Source: Porticoccaceae bacterium UBA2002 (GTDB lineage Bacteria > Pseudomonadota > Gammaproteobacteria > Pseudomonadales > Porticoccaceae). Taken from it: a DNA stretch of 22,767 nucleotides. Each line of letters opens with the position of its first letter. Positions within the stretch are counted from its first letter, which is position 1. The position numbers were made by a program, and so were the translations under genes. The notes below the pieces were generated by a model, which ran no database searches, was not told where the DNA came from, and worked only from the letters and a program-made list of their open reading frames with translations. Positions 1-7,451 of the stretch are shown here, piece after piece. The DNA lies in NCBI GenBank assembly GCA_002334915.1, contig DDCQ01000056.1, positions 2,127 through 24,893 on the forward strand. The letters run 5' to 3'.

Positions 1-91
1 CCTGCTCGACTATGGCGTATTGCCCATCAAATATTATGGCTCTGGATGAGGTGGTGCCCTGGTCCATGGCGAGTATATATTGAGTGCTCAT
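1..91 (-). CDS. glpK: glycerol kinase, N-terminal fragment (runs off the window)
   Basis: Only the first 30 codons are inside the window. They begin at the ATG at 91-89 and contain DQGTTSSRAIIFD, the phosphate-1 (ATP-binding) motif at the N-terminus of FGGY-family glycerol kinases, preceded by YILAM as is usual for GlpK. The enzyme phosphorylates glycerol to glycerol-3-phosphate in the cytoplasm. AAGGAG at 105-100 lies 8 bases before the ATG and supports this start. The gene begins 15 bases after the stop of the RDD-domain membrane protein, so the two are probably co-transcribed. Other FGGY kinases share the motif, but the match to GlpK is close; the remainder of the gene cannot be judged. 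Confidence 0.85.
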   Translation of the reverse strand, partial: MSTQYILAMDQGTTSSRAIIFDGQYAIVEQ

Positions 92-106
92 TGCTGGTAC
101 TCCTTA

Positions 107-580
107 TTATTTTTCTTTGGGTAGCGACACGACCTCTGTGCCGCTATATATATCGTGCAGACAGCCATTGGAGGAGGGCAGCAGGCACCAGAGATAACCA
201 ATACCTGCGGCTGCCATAGAAATGCAGGCCAGCACTGTGCGTATCAGGCACTGCTTTGGCGTCGCCATGTTGCCATCGGGCTGCTGTAATTTGATTCGCC
301 AGGCTTTCATGCCCAGAGTTTGGCCCTGTTTGCGCCAGCAGATAAAGTAGTAGCCTGCCAGTGCGGCCAGCCAGCCTATGAAACTGAGGATTTGCATCAC
401 CAGACCCGGCTGCAGGGTCTCCAAATCTTGGGTGCCGTTAAACAGTATTTTAATTAATAGCAGAAAAGCGCCGTAGCCCAGGGTAATGGCGAATAGCAAA
501 AAAACATCGTACAGCAGTGCCATTAGGCGTCGCAGTAGGTTGGCGGTAGTTGGAGCAATTGCTTGGGTTGGGTCAGTCAT
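107..580 (-). CDS. RDD family membrane protein
   Basis: A 157-residue integral membrane protein with three hydrophobic stretches, at about residues 17-48, 60-83 and 111-135. The first holds the Arg-rich start and Asp (RRLMALLYDVFLL) and the middle has the GMKAWRIKLQ segment, which together are typical of the RDD domain family. RDD proteins are small inner-membrane proteins whose role is mostly unknown; some have been linked to ion or solute transport. It starts with ATG at 580 after a weak AAGAG. It lies immediately upstream of glpK on the same strand, where a glycerol facilitator gene is often found, so a link to glycerol uptake is possible but is only inference from position. Confidence 0.8.
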   Translation of the reverse strand: MTDPTQAIAPTTANLLRRLMALLYDVFLLFAITLGYGAFLLLIKILFNGTQDLETLQPGLVMQILSFIGWLAALAGYYFICWRKQGQTLGMKAWRIKLQQPDGNMATPKQCLIRTVLACISMAAAGIGYLWCLLPSSNGCLHDIYSGTEVVSLPKEK

Positions 581-674
581 AGTGCTCTTATTCTGTGGTG
601 CTGTTGGTTGGGGTTGGTCGATATTACTTTGTTGTTCGACTCATTAATCTGGTTTGGATTTTGCCCAAAGCCAG

Positions 675-696
675 TACAATGCGCAATCGGCGATTG
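675..696 (+). promoter_or_regulatory. possible rlmB promoter element with a palindrome
   Basis: In the 157-base divergent gap between the RDD gene and rlmB, a -10-like TACAAT lies at 675-680, with only a poor -35 match (TTTGGA, 16 bases earlier). It is followed at once by a perfect inverted repeat, CAATCG-G-CGATTG, at 684-696. This could be an operator or just a small hairpin in the leader. I see no terminator in the gap. Weak evidence. Confidence 0.3.
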
Positions 697-737
697 TGGT
701 TGGCCGCTTAACTAATTGTTAGCAGTGGGAGATATTT

Positions 738-1475
738 GTGGATTGGATTTATGGCATTCATGCGGTGCAAACCATGCTTAAGTCGGCACCTCAGCGGGTG
801 CGGGAGCTGCATGTGCAGCGGGGTCGACAGGATGACCGCTTACAGAAGATTCACAAGCTGGCTGAGCAGCATGGTGTGGCGCTGCAATGGGCGACGGTGA
901 AGCAACTTGATGGCAAGGCTGAGGGCCGGCATCAGGGTGTAATGGCGCTGTGTAGCCCCGGCGAGACTTATGATGAAGCTTTTCTGCTCAAGCTGGCTGA
1001 GGAAAAAGGTCAGGACGCATTCTTTTTGATGCTCGATGGTGTGACCGATCCCCATAATCTGGGGGCCTGTTTGCGCTCGGCGGATGGGGCCGGTGTGCAT
1101 GCGGTTATTGTGCCCAAGGATAATTCTGTGGGTCTGACGCCGGTGGTGACCAAGGTGGCCTGCGGTGCAGCCGAGACTATGCCGCTGGTGATGGTGACTA
1201 ATCTGACCCGTACTCTGGAGAAGTTGCAGCAGCAGGGGGCCTGGGTAGTGGGCACTGCGGGGGAGGCGGAGCAATTTATCTATGATTTGGATCTCAAGGG
1301 GCCTATTGTGCTGGTGATGGGTGCCGAGGGGGCCGGGATGCGCCAGTTGACCCGCAAACAGTGCGATTTTCTGGCTAAATTACCTATGGCCGGTGAGGTG
1401 AGTAGTCTGAATGTTTCGGTGGCCACTGGGGTCTGTCTTTTTGAGGTGGTGCGTCAGCGGCGCGCGGTTTTCTGA
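738..1475 (+). CDS. rlmB: 23S rRNA (guanosine-2251-2'-O)-methyltransferase RlmB
   Basis: A 245-residue SPOUT-class (TrmH/SpoU) methyltransferase, close in length to E. coli RlmB. It methylates the ribose of G2251 in the P loop of 23S rRNA using S-adenosylmethionine. The N-terminal part (YGIHAVQTML, residues 5-14) is the substrate-binding SpoU_sub_bind domain. The catalytic domain shows the three knot motifs: NLGACLRSADGAG (107-119, with the conserved Asn and Arg113), MGAEGAGM (194-201, conserved Glu) and LNVSVATGV (224-232). The start is GTG at 738, supported by GGGAG at 727-731; no ATG lies nearby in frame. rlmB upstream of rpsF is the usual gammaproteobacterial order, but here a phosphatidyltransferase gene intervenes. 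Confidence 0.95.
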   Translation: MDWIYGIHAVQTMLKSAPQRVRELHVQRGRQDDRLQKIHKLAEQHGVALQWATVKQLDGKAEGRHQGVMALCSPGETYDEAFLLKLAEEKGQDAFFLMLDGVTDPHNLGACLRSADGAGVHAVIVPKDNSVGLTPVVTKVACGAAETMPLVMVTNLTRTLEKLQQQGAWVVGTAGEAEQFIYDLDLKGPIVLVMGAEGAGMRQLTRKQCDFLAKLPMAGEVSSLNVSVATGVCLFEVVRQRRAVF

Positions 1476-1572
1476 TATCTAGTTGATCCAGGTGGTTGCT
1501 TTTTGTTTGGGGTAGCAGCTAGTCTTAATATTGGCAGTTGGCCGTTTTGACGATTTTTTGAAAAGGACAGGA

Positions 1573-2160
1573 ATGGAACGTTCGAGCCCTAATTTCTATT
1601 CAATACCCAATATTCTCAGTTTGCTGAGGCTGGCTCTGGTGCCCGTATTAGTGGGCCTGGCATCTGCCCAGAGGGGCGATATTTTTTTGCTGGTGTTGGC
1701 GGTGTCGCTTATCAGTGATGTGCTGGATGGCTATCTGGCGCGCAAGCTGGGCCAGGTTAGTGAGCTTGGTGCCAAGCTGGATAGCTGGGGGGATATTCTT
1801 ACCTATGCGGCTATGATTTTGGGTCTGCATCTAATCTGGCCGGATATTTTTGATAAGCAGGCCGAGTTTCTGTTTGCTGCCATGATGTCGTTTATCCTGC
1901 CGACGGTGCTGGCCTTTCGCAAATTTGGCGCCTACCCAAGCTACCATACCTGGGGTGCCAAACTAGCTGCTGTGCTGATTGCTCCAGCTTACTATGCACT
2001 TATTTTGACCGACTCTGACAGCTTCTTTCGACTGGTGATTCTGTTTCATGTGTTGGTGGCAGCGGAGGAGATTGCTATCACCTATATCCTCAATCAGCCG
2101 CGCAGCGACGTGAGCTCGGTTTTCTATCTGAGGTCCGATGTTGCCAGCCGTCGCAAATAA
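1573..2160 (+). CDS. CDP-alcohol phosphatidyltransferase family membrane protein
   Basis: A 195-residue membrane enzyme with the full CDP-OH motif: D49-x2-D52-G53-x2-A56-R57-x8-G66-x3-D70-x3-D74. The four Asp residues bind the metal and the CDP-lipid. Such enzymes move a phosphatidyl or phosphoalcohol group from CDP-diacylglycerol or CDP-alcohol to a hydroxyl acceptor. Several further hydrophobic segments follow (about residues 75-92, 100-118, 130-148, 155-175). I chose ATG 1573 because AAGGA at 1563-1567 is well spaced; an in-frame TTG at 1531 would add 14 residues but lacks a ribosome site. The substrate cannot be told: it resembles the PgsA/PssA group but is distinct from the pssA at 12707. 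Confidence 0.85.
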   Translation: MERSSPNFYSIPNILSLLRLALVPVLVGLASAQRGDIFLLVLAVSLISDVLDGYLARKLGQVSELGAKLDSWGDILTYAAMILGLHLIWPDIFDKQAEFLFAAMMSFILPTVLAFRKFGAYPSYHTWGAKLAAVLIAPAYYALILTDSDSFFRLVILFHVLVAAEEIAITYILNQPRSDVSSVFYLRSDVASRRK

Positions 2161-2218
2161 CTGATTTTGCTCGGCTTTTAAAGCCTGAGCAGAGGCCAAA
2201 AACTTTCTCCGCCGCTGG

Positions 2219-2247
2219 TTGCAACTGGGCAGCCAAGTCACTATAAT
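2219..2247 (+). promoter_or_regulatory. sigma-70 promoter of the rpsF operon
   Basis: TTGCAA at 2219-2224 and a perfect TATAAT at 2242-2247 are separated by exactly 17 bases. This is the best promoter match I found in the window and is where the ribosomal protein operon should start. It would give a leader of roughly 105 bases before rpsF. Confidence 0.8.
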
Positions 2248-2262
2248 TCCGCGCCTTACAGC

Positions 2263-2337
2263 GTCCGGGCTGCAGTATCAGGTTAAACCCGGGCACTCCT
2301 TGTCTCACTGCGATAGCTAGATAGCTGACCGGGAGAC
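2263..2337 (+). promoter_or_regulatory. structured rpsF leader, candidate S6:S18 autoregulatory site
   Basis: Two hairpins lie between the promoter and the rpsF start. The first pairs GTCCGGG (2263-2269) with CCCGGGC (2288-2294). The second pairs GTCTC (2302-2306) with GAGAC (2333-2337) and, inside it, AGCT (2315-2318) with AGCT (2323-2326), leaving a large asymmetric internal loop with ACTGCGA on the 5' side and ACCGG on the 3' side. A CCG (2329-2331) in an internal loop or bulge just above a closing stem is what I recall for the S6:S18-binding motif in rpsF mRNA, where the protein pair represses its own operon. The fold is seen in the sequence; the assignment is from family knowledge. Confidence 0.6.
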
Positions 2338-2360
2338 TTTTAAATCCATGAGGAGATACA

Positions 2361-2837
2361 ATGCGTCACTACGAAATCGTGTTTCTGGTCCACCCGGATC
2401 AGAGCGAGCAAGTCCCTGGTATGGTTGAGCGTTATACTGCGTCTATTACTGCAGCTAACGGCGCCGTGCACCGTATGGAAGACTGGGGTCGCCGCCAGCT
2501 GGCTTACCCAATCAACAAAATTCACAAAGCCCATTACATCCTGATGAATGTCGAGTGCAGTCAGGAAGTTCTCGATGAGCTTAACTCAACTTTCCGCTAC
2601 AACGATGCTGTATTGCGCAGCATGGTTATCCGTCGCGATGAGGCGGTCACTGCTGAATCGCCGATTATGAAACAGGAAAATGCTGAGAAGGCTGATAAAG
2701 AAGCCCGCGAGCGTCGCAACGCTGCGAAAGCCAAGGCTGATGAAGCCAAGGCTGCAGAAGCTGCCGCCGCTGCGCCTGCTGAAGAAGCGCCTGCGGCTGA
2801 AGAAGCTGCCCCCGAAGCAGCGGATAAAGGAGAATAA
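2361..2837 (+). CDS. rpsF: 30S ribosomal protein S6
   Basis: A 158-residue protein beginning [15 protein letters not shown] with [11 protein letters not shown] (about residues 43-53) and YILMNVE, all typical of S6. S6 binds S18 and sits on the platform of the 30S subunit. Residues 1 to about 97 form the ferredoxin-like fold. After that comes a long charged and Ala-rich tail (about 110-158), richer in Ala and Glu than that of E. coli S6, which is about 131-135 residues long. AGGAG at 2351-2355 precedes the ATG. It is the first gene of an operon with rpsR, a DUF2232 protein and rplI, and is probably autoregulated through the leader hairpin. Confidence 0.97.
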   Translation: MRHYEIVFLVHPDQSEQVPGMVERYTASITAANGAVHRMEDWGRRQLAYPINKIHKAHYILMNVECSQEVLDELNSTFRYNDAVLRSMVIRRDEAVTAESPIMKQENAEKADKEARERRNAAKAKADEAKAAEAAAAAPAEEAPAAEEAAPEAADKGE

Positions 2838-2839
2838 TC

Positions 2840-3067
2840 ATGGCTAGATTCGTACGTCGTAGAAAATTTTGTCGTTTCACTGCCGAAGGCGCTACTGAGA
2901 TCGACTATAAAGATCTGGATACTCTGAAAGGCTATGTGTCCGAGAGCGGCAAGATTGTTCCCAGCCGCATCACTGGTACTAAGGCGCGTTACCAGCGCGA
3001 GTTGTCTGAAGCTATCAAGCGCGCGCGTTACATTGCGCTGTTGCCTTACACAGACAGCCATAAGTAA
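2840..3067 (+). CDS. rpsR: 30S ribosomal protein S18
   Basis: A 75-residue basic protein, the same length as E. coli S18, with the hallmark KFCRFTAEG near the N-terminus, [15 protein letters not shown], and the C-terminal core [21 protein letters not shown]18 forms a dimer with S6 in the 30S platform. The start lies 2 bases after the rpsF stop, and its ribosome site (AAGGAGA) overlaps the last codons of rpsF, so the two are translated in a coupled way, which fits their equal amounts in the ribosome. Confidence 0.98.
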   Translation: MARFVRRRKFCRFTAEGATEIDYKDLDTLKGYVSESGKIVPSRITGTKARYQRELSEAIKRARYIALLPYTDSHK

Positions 3068-3081
3068 GAAGGACTAGCAGC

Positions 3082-3951
3082 TTGCAGGCCCTGGCTGAGT
3101 TTATTATGCGCGGGCGCACCCAAGCTTGCGCCGTTGCATTATTGGGGAGTTTTTTCCCCTTTATCAGTCCGGCTACCATAGGACTGGTTACCCTGCGCAA
3201 AGGCAGTGTAGAAGGGTTGTTAGTATTGCTCTGGGCAGCTTTGCCCCTGATAGCAAGCTACCACCTGAGTGAAGGACCAGCGCTACTGACCCTGGTGTCT
3301 ATAGCGTCGCTGATTATGATGCTGGTCTCGGCCAATGTGCTGAGACTGTCCGCCTCATGGCAGTCAACTATGCTGGTATCCATGTTGGTTGGTGGACTCA
3401 CTGCACTGGGCTTTGGCTGGTTGTTCAGCACTGATGTTAATCTTTTAATAGATAACATTAGCGACATGCTGGCACAGGTGGCAGCTGAGCAGCAGTCAGA
3501 ACAGGAGCCCTTTATTCCCGGGCGTGAGTTTATCCTGGGACTGGTTGCTCTGATTTTGGCGGTAAGTGCCATTGTCAGTCTGTTTGTGGCTCGATGGTGG
3601 CAGGCGTTGCTCTACAACCCTGGTGGCTTTGGTGAGGAGTTTCGCAGCTTCAGATTACAGCCGTCTGTGGCAGGGCTACTGCTACTGGCTGTGATAGGTG
3701 GATTGAGATTGCCCAATGGCTATGAGTTTTGGGCAGAGCTGATGGCAGTACCGCTGCTTTTTGCTGGTCTGGCGGTCGCTCACCACACAGTGAAGTTTTT
3801 GCAAGCTGGTAAGCAGTGGTTAGTGTTTATGTATATCGGGTTGATGGTTTTCGGCCCCAGCGTTGGTGTTTTGTTAGTGGGCTTAGGTTTTGCTGACAGC
3901 ATTTTGAATTTACGCTCAAGGTTAGCGGCGGTTAAAGATCGTCAACCCTGA
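3082..3951 (+). CDS. DUF2232 family membrane protein
   Basis: A 289-residue polytopic membrane protein with about eight hydrophobic segments and a short acidic, Glu/Gln-rich loop near residues 130-150 (QQSEQEPFIPG). The position between rpsR and rplI and the pattern match the DUF2232 family protein that sits there in Pseudomonas. No enzymatic motif is visible and the function is unknown. The start is TTG at 3082, preceded at 8 bases by AAGGA (3069-3073); ATG at 3106 would be 8 residues shorter with no ribosome site. Being inside a ribosomal protein operon does not by itself imply a ribosomal role. Confidence 0.85.
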   Translation: MQALAEFIMRGRTQACAVALLGSFFPFISPATIGLVTLRKGSVEGLLVLLWAALPLIASYHLSEGPALLTLVSIASLIMMLVSANVLRLSASWQSTMLVSMLVGGLTALGFGWLFSTDVNLLIDNISDMLAQVAAEQQSEQEPFIPGREFILGLVALILAVSAIVSLFVARWWQALLYNPGGFGEEFRSFRLQPSVAGLLLLAVIGGLRLPNGYEFWAELMAVPLLFAGLAVAHHTVKFLQAGKQWLVFMYIGLMVFGPSVGVLLVGLGFADSILNLRSRLAAVKDRQP

Positions 3952-3980
3952 GCAGAGAGTAAGAAACTGAGGTTATTGAG

Positions 3981-4430
3981 ATGGACGTTATTCTTTTAGA
4001 GAATTTGGGCAAGTTGGGCGGCATTGGTGACAGAGCCAAGGTTAAAGCTGGCTATGGCCGCAACTATCTGGTTCCCCAGGGCAAGGCGGTATTTGCCACT
4101 GAGAAGAACCTGGCTGAGTTTGAACTGCGCCGTGCAGACCTGGAAGCAGCGGCAGCAACCAAGCTGGCAGAAGCCACTGCTCGCGGTGCTAAATTGGCAG
4201 AGATTGGCAGCGTGACCATCTCAGCGATTGCTGGTGATGAGGGCAAGCTGTTCGGTTCTGTTGGTACTCGTGAGCTGGAAGATGCGATTAATGCAGCTGG
4301 TGGTGATATTTCCAAGAGTGAGATCAACCTGCCGGAAGGTGCCTTGCGCCATGTGGGTGAGTACTCTATCGAAGTTCAGCTACACACCGATGTGACTGAG
4401 TCAATTGCTGTGGTGGTTGAAGCAGAGTAA
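3981..4430 (+). CDS. rplI: 50S ribosomal protein L9
   Basis: A 149-residue protein, the usual length for L9. The N-terminal 23S rRNA-binding domain shows [30 protein letters not shown] in pieces around residues 1-30 (the [13 protein letters not shown] signature is at 24-36). A long helix follows (about 40-75), then a C-terminal domain with [17 protein letters not shown]9 lies at the base of the L1 stalk and reaches out from the 50S subunit. GAGG about 9 bases upstream supports the ATG. It is the last gene of the rpsF operon and is followed by a strong terminator. Confidence 0.98.
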   Translation: MDVILLENLGKLGGIGDRAKVKAGYGRNYLVPQGKAVFATEKNLAEFELRRADLEAAAATKLAEATARGAKLAEIGSVTISAIAGDEGKLFGSVGTRELEDAINAAGGDISKSEINLPEGALRHVGEYSIEVQLHTDVTESIAVVVEAE

Positions 4431-4490
4431 TTGCTGGTCTCTGGCTTTCTTGTTTAGCTAGGTCAGCCAGTTTGGGTAAAGTTATTGCAT

Positions 4491-4534
4491 AACGGCACTG
4501 CTTCTTAATAAGATGCAGTGCCGTTTTTGTTTTT
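4491..4534 (+). terminator. intrinsic terminator after rplI
   Basis: A perfect 11-base stem, AACGGCACTGC (4491-4501) with GCAGTGCCGTT (4515-4525), a 13-base loop and a T-rich tail (TTTTTGTTTTT, 4524-4534). It ends the ribosomal operon before dnaB. The rest of the gap between rplI and dnaB shows only a weak -10-like TATAGA at 4575-4580. Confidence 0.9.
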
Positions 4535-4588
4535 AACGCAGATAGAAATAACAGGCACCCCGGAAATTACAGGTTATAGAATTTAAGC

Positions 4589-6037
4589 ATGAACGAAGCG
4601 CTTTTTGCAGAACCCACCATCAGTCAGCCGCTGCCCCATTCCATAGAGGCAGAGCAGGCTGTTTTGGGTGGTCTGATGCTCAAAAACGATGCCTTCGATA
4701 ACACTGCTGAGGTGCTGTCTGACAGCGATTTTTACAGTGCTGACCACCAGCTGATTTTTAATGCTATGGCCGCTCTGGCCGCCGATGGTCAGCCCTTTGA
4801 CCCTATTACTCTTACCGAGTCTCTGCAAAATTCCAATCAGCTAAGTGCTGCCGGTGGCGCTGAGTATCTGGTGGATCTGGCCCACAATACGCCCAGCTCG
4901 GCCAATGTTAAGGCCTATACCCAGATTGTGCTGGAGCGGTCGATTGTTCGTCAGCTGATTAGCGCCTCCAGCGATATTGTGCGCAAGGGCTACAATCCTC
5001 TGGGCTGGGACAGTGCTAAGCTGCTTGAAGAGGCCGAGAAGCGGCTGCAGGAAATTATTGAGAATCGCCCCAAAAAGGGTGGCTTTAAAGAAGTTAACTC
5101 GCTGATTAAAGAGGCAGTTGAACGCCTTGATGAGCTATTTAAAAATGATGCCGATATTACTGGTCTCAGCACCGGGTTTACTGACCTGGATGGTATGACC
5201 TCCGGTTGGCAGAAATCTGATCTGATTATTATTGCCGGCCGACCCTCTATGGGTAAAACCTCGTTTGCTATGAATATGGTAGAACATGCGACCCTGCATC
5301 AGGATCGCCCTGTGCTGGTGTTTAGCCTGGAGATGCCGGCCAGCAGTCTAATCACTCGTATGCTGTCGTCGATTGGTAAAATCGATGCCACCAGAATGCG
5401 CTCGGGCAACCTGCTGGAAGATGATTGGCCGCGCCTGAGCAGTGCGGCGCAGCGGCTTAAAGATCGCCCGCTGTTTATTGATGACTCTGCGGGTATAACT
5501 CCCCTGGAGATGCGCAACCGTATCAAGCAGTTTACCCGCGAGCGGGTAGAGCAGCTGCGGGCCCAGTGGCATAAGGAGCATGGGGCCGATACTCCGGCGG
5601 ACACTGAAGCGCTGTATGAGGCGGCTCAGCCGGGCATGATTATGGTGGATTATCTGCAGCTGATGAGCGGTACTAACAGTGCCGAGGGTCGTGTGCAGGA
5701 GATCTCGCAGATTTCCCGGGAACTGAAGGGACTGGCGCGGGAGTACGAATGCCCAGTGGTTGCTCTGTCGCAGCTGAGTCGTAATGTTGAACAGCGCCCC
5801 AATAAGCGGCCAGTGAATGCAGATCTCCGTGAATCTGGTGCTATTGAGCAGGATGCCGATGTGATTGCCTTTATCTACCGCGATGAGGTGTACAACGAGG
5901 ACAGCCCAGATAAGGGCACCGCTGAAATTATTCTTGGCAAGCAGCGCAACGGCCCCATTGGCACCTGTAGACTTATGTTTATGGGTAAGTACACGCGCTT
6001 TGAGAATCTTGCTGGCGATCATTTCGCCGATCATTAA
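4589..6037 (+). CDS. dnaB: replicative DNA helicase DnaB
   Basis: A 482-residue hexameric 5'-3' helicase that unwinds DNA at the replication fork and recruits primase. The N-terminal collar domain begins [16 protein letters not shown] (16-31). The linker helix lies near residues 160-185, and the RecA-like motor has Walker A GRPSMGKT (217-224), VFSLEMP, Walker [10 protein letters not shown] (350-358), [10 protein letters not shown] and [13 protein letters not shown]. It contains an insert of about 26 residues (roughly 319-349, [14 protein letters not shown] onward) between the helix [10 protein letters not shown] and Walker B, where E. coli DnaB has only a short turn. There is no intein. The ATG has only a weak ribosome site (ACAGG). 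panC follows after 23 bases. Confidence 0.97.
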   Translation: MNEALFAEPTISQPLPHSIEAEQAVLGGLMLKNDAFDNTAEVLSDSDFYSADHQLIFNAMAALAADGQPFDPITLTESLQNSNQLSAAGGAEYLVDLAHNTPSSANVKAYTQIVLERSIVRQLISASSDIVRKGYNPLGWDSAKLLEEAEKRLQEIIENRPKKGGFKEVNSLIKEAVERLDELFKNDADITGLSTGFTDLDGMTSGWQKSDLIIIAGRPSMGKTSFAMNMVEHATLHQDRPVLVFSLEMPASSLITRMLSSIGKIDATRMRSGNLLEDDWPRLSSAAQRLKDRPLFIDDSAGITPLEMRNRIKQFTRERVEQLRAQWHKEHGADTPADTEALYEAAQPGMIMVDYLQLMSGTNSAEGRVQEISQISRELKGLAREYECPVVALSQLSRNVEQRPNKRPVNADLRESGAIEQDADVIAFIYRDEVYNEDSPDKGTAEIILGKQRNGPIGTCRLMFMGKYTRFENLAGDHFADH

Positions 6038-6060
6038 TACCTGCAAATAGGGTTTCTTCA

Positions 6061-6912
6061 ATGAAGATTTTTCACACTGTTAGTGGTCTTCGCGATGATT
6101 TAAATAAGGATCGTCGACAGGGGCTACGCATTGGTTTTGTGCCCACTATGGGTAATCTTCACCAGGGCCATCTGGCTCTGATTAAGCAGGCTCGCGAGAC
6201 CAACGATATTGTGGTCTGCTCAATTTTTGTCAATGCACTGCAGTTTGGCCTCAATGAGGACTGGGACAAATACCCAAGAACCTATCAGTCTGACTGCGAT
6301 AAGTTGCGTGACTCTGGCTGCGACTATCTATTTCACCCCGACGATATTGAGATGTATCCCAATGGTCTGGATACCCAGAGCAGGGTTATCTGCCCAACCA
6401 TGACCGATGTGCTCTGTGGCGCCAGTCGTCCCGGCCACTTTGAGGGTGTGACTACGGTGGTCAGCAAGTTATTTAATATTGTGCAGCCAGATGAGGCGGT
6501 GTTTGGTATCAAAGACTACCAGCAGCTGGCGGTGATTCGGCGCATGGCCGAAGATCTCTGTATGCCGGTGCAGATCAGTGCTGCGCCAATTCATCGCGAG
6601 CCCGACGGTCTGGCAATGAGCTCAAGAAATAGCTATATCACAGAGGAAGAGCGTCCGCGGGTGACTGTGCTTAAGCAGAGTCTTGAGTGGATTGCCGAGC
6701 AGATCCGGGGAGGCAGCAAAGACTTTTATCAGCTGGAGCAGTCTGCCAGTCAGCAGCTGGTTGATGCGGGTTTTAATGTTGACTATATGACTATTAGCAA
6801 CAGTAAGACTCTGGACCCGGCAGCCGATGATGATGTTGAAATAACCATTCTAGGTGCTATGTTTACTGAGAAGGCGCGACTTATTGATAATCTGAGTATT
6901 GTTTTGCGGTAG
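6061..6912 (+). CDS. panC: pantothenate synthetase (pantoate--beta-alanine ligase)
   Basis: A 283-residue cytoplasmic enzyme that joins pantoate and beta-alanine using ATP, the last step of pantothenate synthesis. It belongs to the class I nucleotidyltransferases: [14 protein letters not shown] (28-41) holds the HIGH-type ATP site, FGIKDYQQL and the [15 protein letters not shown] segment form the KMSKS-like region and substrate pocket. The usual FVNPxQFG reads FVNALQFG here (56-63), so the conserved Pro is Ala while Gln61 is kept. It lies 23 bases after dnaB, with no good Shine-Dalgarno sequence, and 51 bases before panD. panB, which often precedes panC, is not in the window. Confidence 0.96.
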   Translation: MKIFHTVSGLRDDLNKDRRQGLRIGFVPTMGNLHQGHLALIKQARETNDIVVCSIFVNALQFGLNEDWDKYPRTYQSDCDKLRDSGCDYLFHPDDIEMYPNGLDTQSRVICPTMTDVLCGASRPGHFEGVTTVVSKLFNIVQPDEAVFGIKDYQQLAVIRRMAEDLCMPVQISAAPIHREPDGLAMSSRNSYITEEERPRVTVLKQSLEWIAEQIRGGSKDFYQLEQSASQQLVDAGFNVDYMTISNSKTLDPAADDDVEITILGAMFTEKARLIDNLSIVLR

Positions 6913-6963
6913 GTGCCGGACGGGTTTGATGTAAATAGGAATGAGTAAAACAGGGGGTTTTCT

Positions 6964-7347
6964 ATGCAATCCACTTTTCTTAAAGCCAAGCTGCATGTGG
7001 GTTCTGTGACCCACGCCGAACTCTGGTATGACGGCTCCTGTGCTATTGATTCGAAACTTCTTGAGCTTAGCGGTATGCGCGAGTTTGAGCAGATTGATAT
7101 CTATAATGTCTCCAATGGCGAGCGCTTCACCACCTATATTATTGCCGCGCAACCAGGCTCAGGTATTATTTCCCTGAATGGGGCAGCAGCGCGCAGGTGC
7201 CAGGTGGGCGACCGCATTATTATTGCCAGCTATGGGCAGTTCTCAGAGGCCGAGCTGGCAGAACACAGCCCGGCTCTGGTATATCTAAAACAGGATAACT
7301 CCGTAGAGCGCACCAGCAATACCATCCCAGTGCAATTGGCTAGCTGA
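6964..7347 (+). CDS. panD: aspartate 1-decarboxylase (pyruvoyl enzyme)
   Basis: A 127-residue proenzyme that makes beta-alanine from aspartate for pantothenate synthesis. It cleaves itself between Gly24 and Ser25 (YDGSC, 22-26), turning Ser25 into the pyruvoyl cofactor. The known active-site residues are at their E. coli positions: Lys9, His11, Tyr22, Arg54, Thr57 and Tyr58. [20 protein letters not shown] is the conserved C-terminal core. AGGGGG precedes the ATG by about 8 bases. Together with panC it supplies two steps of the same pathway and the two genes are probably one transcript. Confidence 0.97.
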   Translation: MQSTFLKAKLHVGSVTHAELWYDGSCAIDSKLLELSGMREFEQIDIYNVSNGERFTTYIIAAQPGSGIISLNGAAARRCQVGDRIIIASYGQFSEAELAEHSPALVYLKQDNSVERTSNTIPVQLAS

Positions 7348-7354
7348 TATCTGA

Positions 7355-7371
7355 GGGGACTGTCCCCCTTT
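7355..7371. terminator. short GGGGA/TCCCC hairpin in a convergent gap
   Basis: GGGGA (7355-7359) pairs with TCCCC (7363-7367) over a 3-base loop, followed by CTTT, just after panD. It may end panD transcription, but the stem is short and the T-run brief. The same palindrome type (GGGGACxGTCCCC) is common in REP-like elements, so it may instead be part of a repeat. Confidence 0.35.
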
Positions 7372-7374
7372 GCC

Positions 7375-7441
7375 ATACTGTACCCAGAACGCTGCGCGGG
7401 GCATGACAGCCCACCTTGTTATGCTGAGCTTCGCACAGTAT
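7375..7441. repeat. inverted repeat flanking a structured intergenic stretch
   Basis: ATACTGT (7375-7381) and ACAGTAT (7435-7441) form a perfect 7-base inverted repeat around 53 bases that themselves can pair (GGGC-ATGACA-GCCC and GCAT...ATGC). It lies between the converging panD and amidohydrolase genes and may work as a two-way terminator or be a REP-like element. No second copy is in this window. Confidence 0.35.
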
Positions 7442-7451
7442 CTCCAGCCAA

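Noticed and set aside
2254..2337. Possible tRNA in the rpsF leader
   Set aside because: It has stems but no cloverleaf, no TTCGA-type T loop and no acceptor stem; it reads as a regulatory leader.
2597..3061. Minus-strand frame of 154 codons opposite rpsF and rpsR
   Set aside because: Its Ala/Ser-rich sequence is just the reverse reading of the repetitive S6 tail.
4589..6037. Intein in dnaB
   Set aside because: DnaB is a common intein host, but the 26-residue insert is far too short and lacks splicing-motif Cys/Ser and His-Asn ends.
5348..6061. Open frame of 237 codons on the minus strand
   Set aside because: It lies wholly opposite dnaB, which has a full set of conserved motifs; the minus-strand translation shows no recognisable domain.
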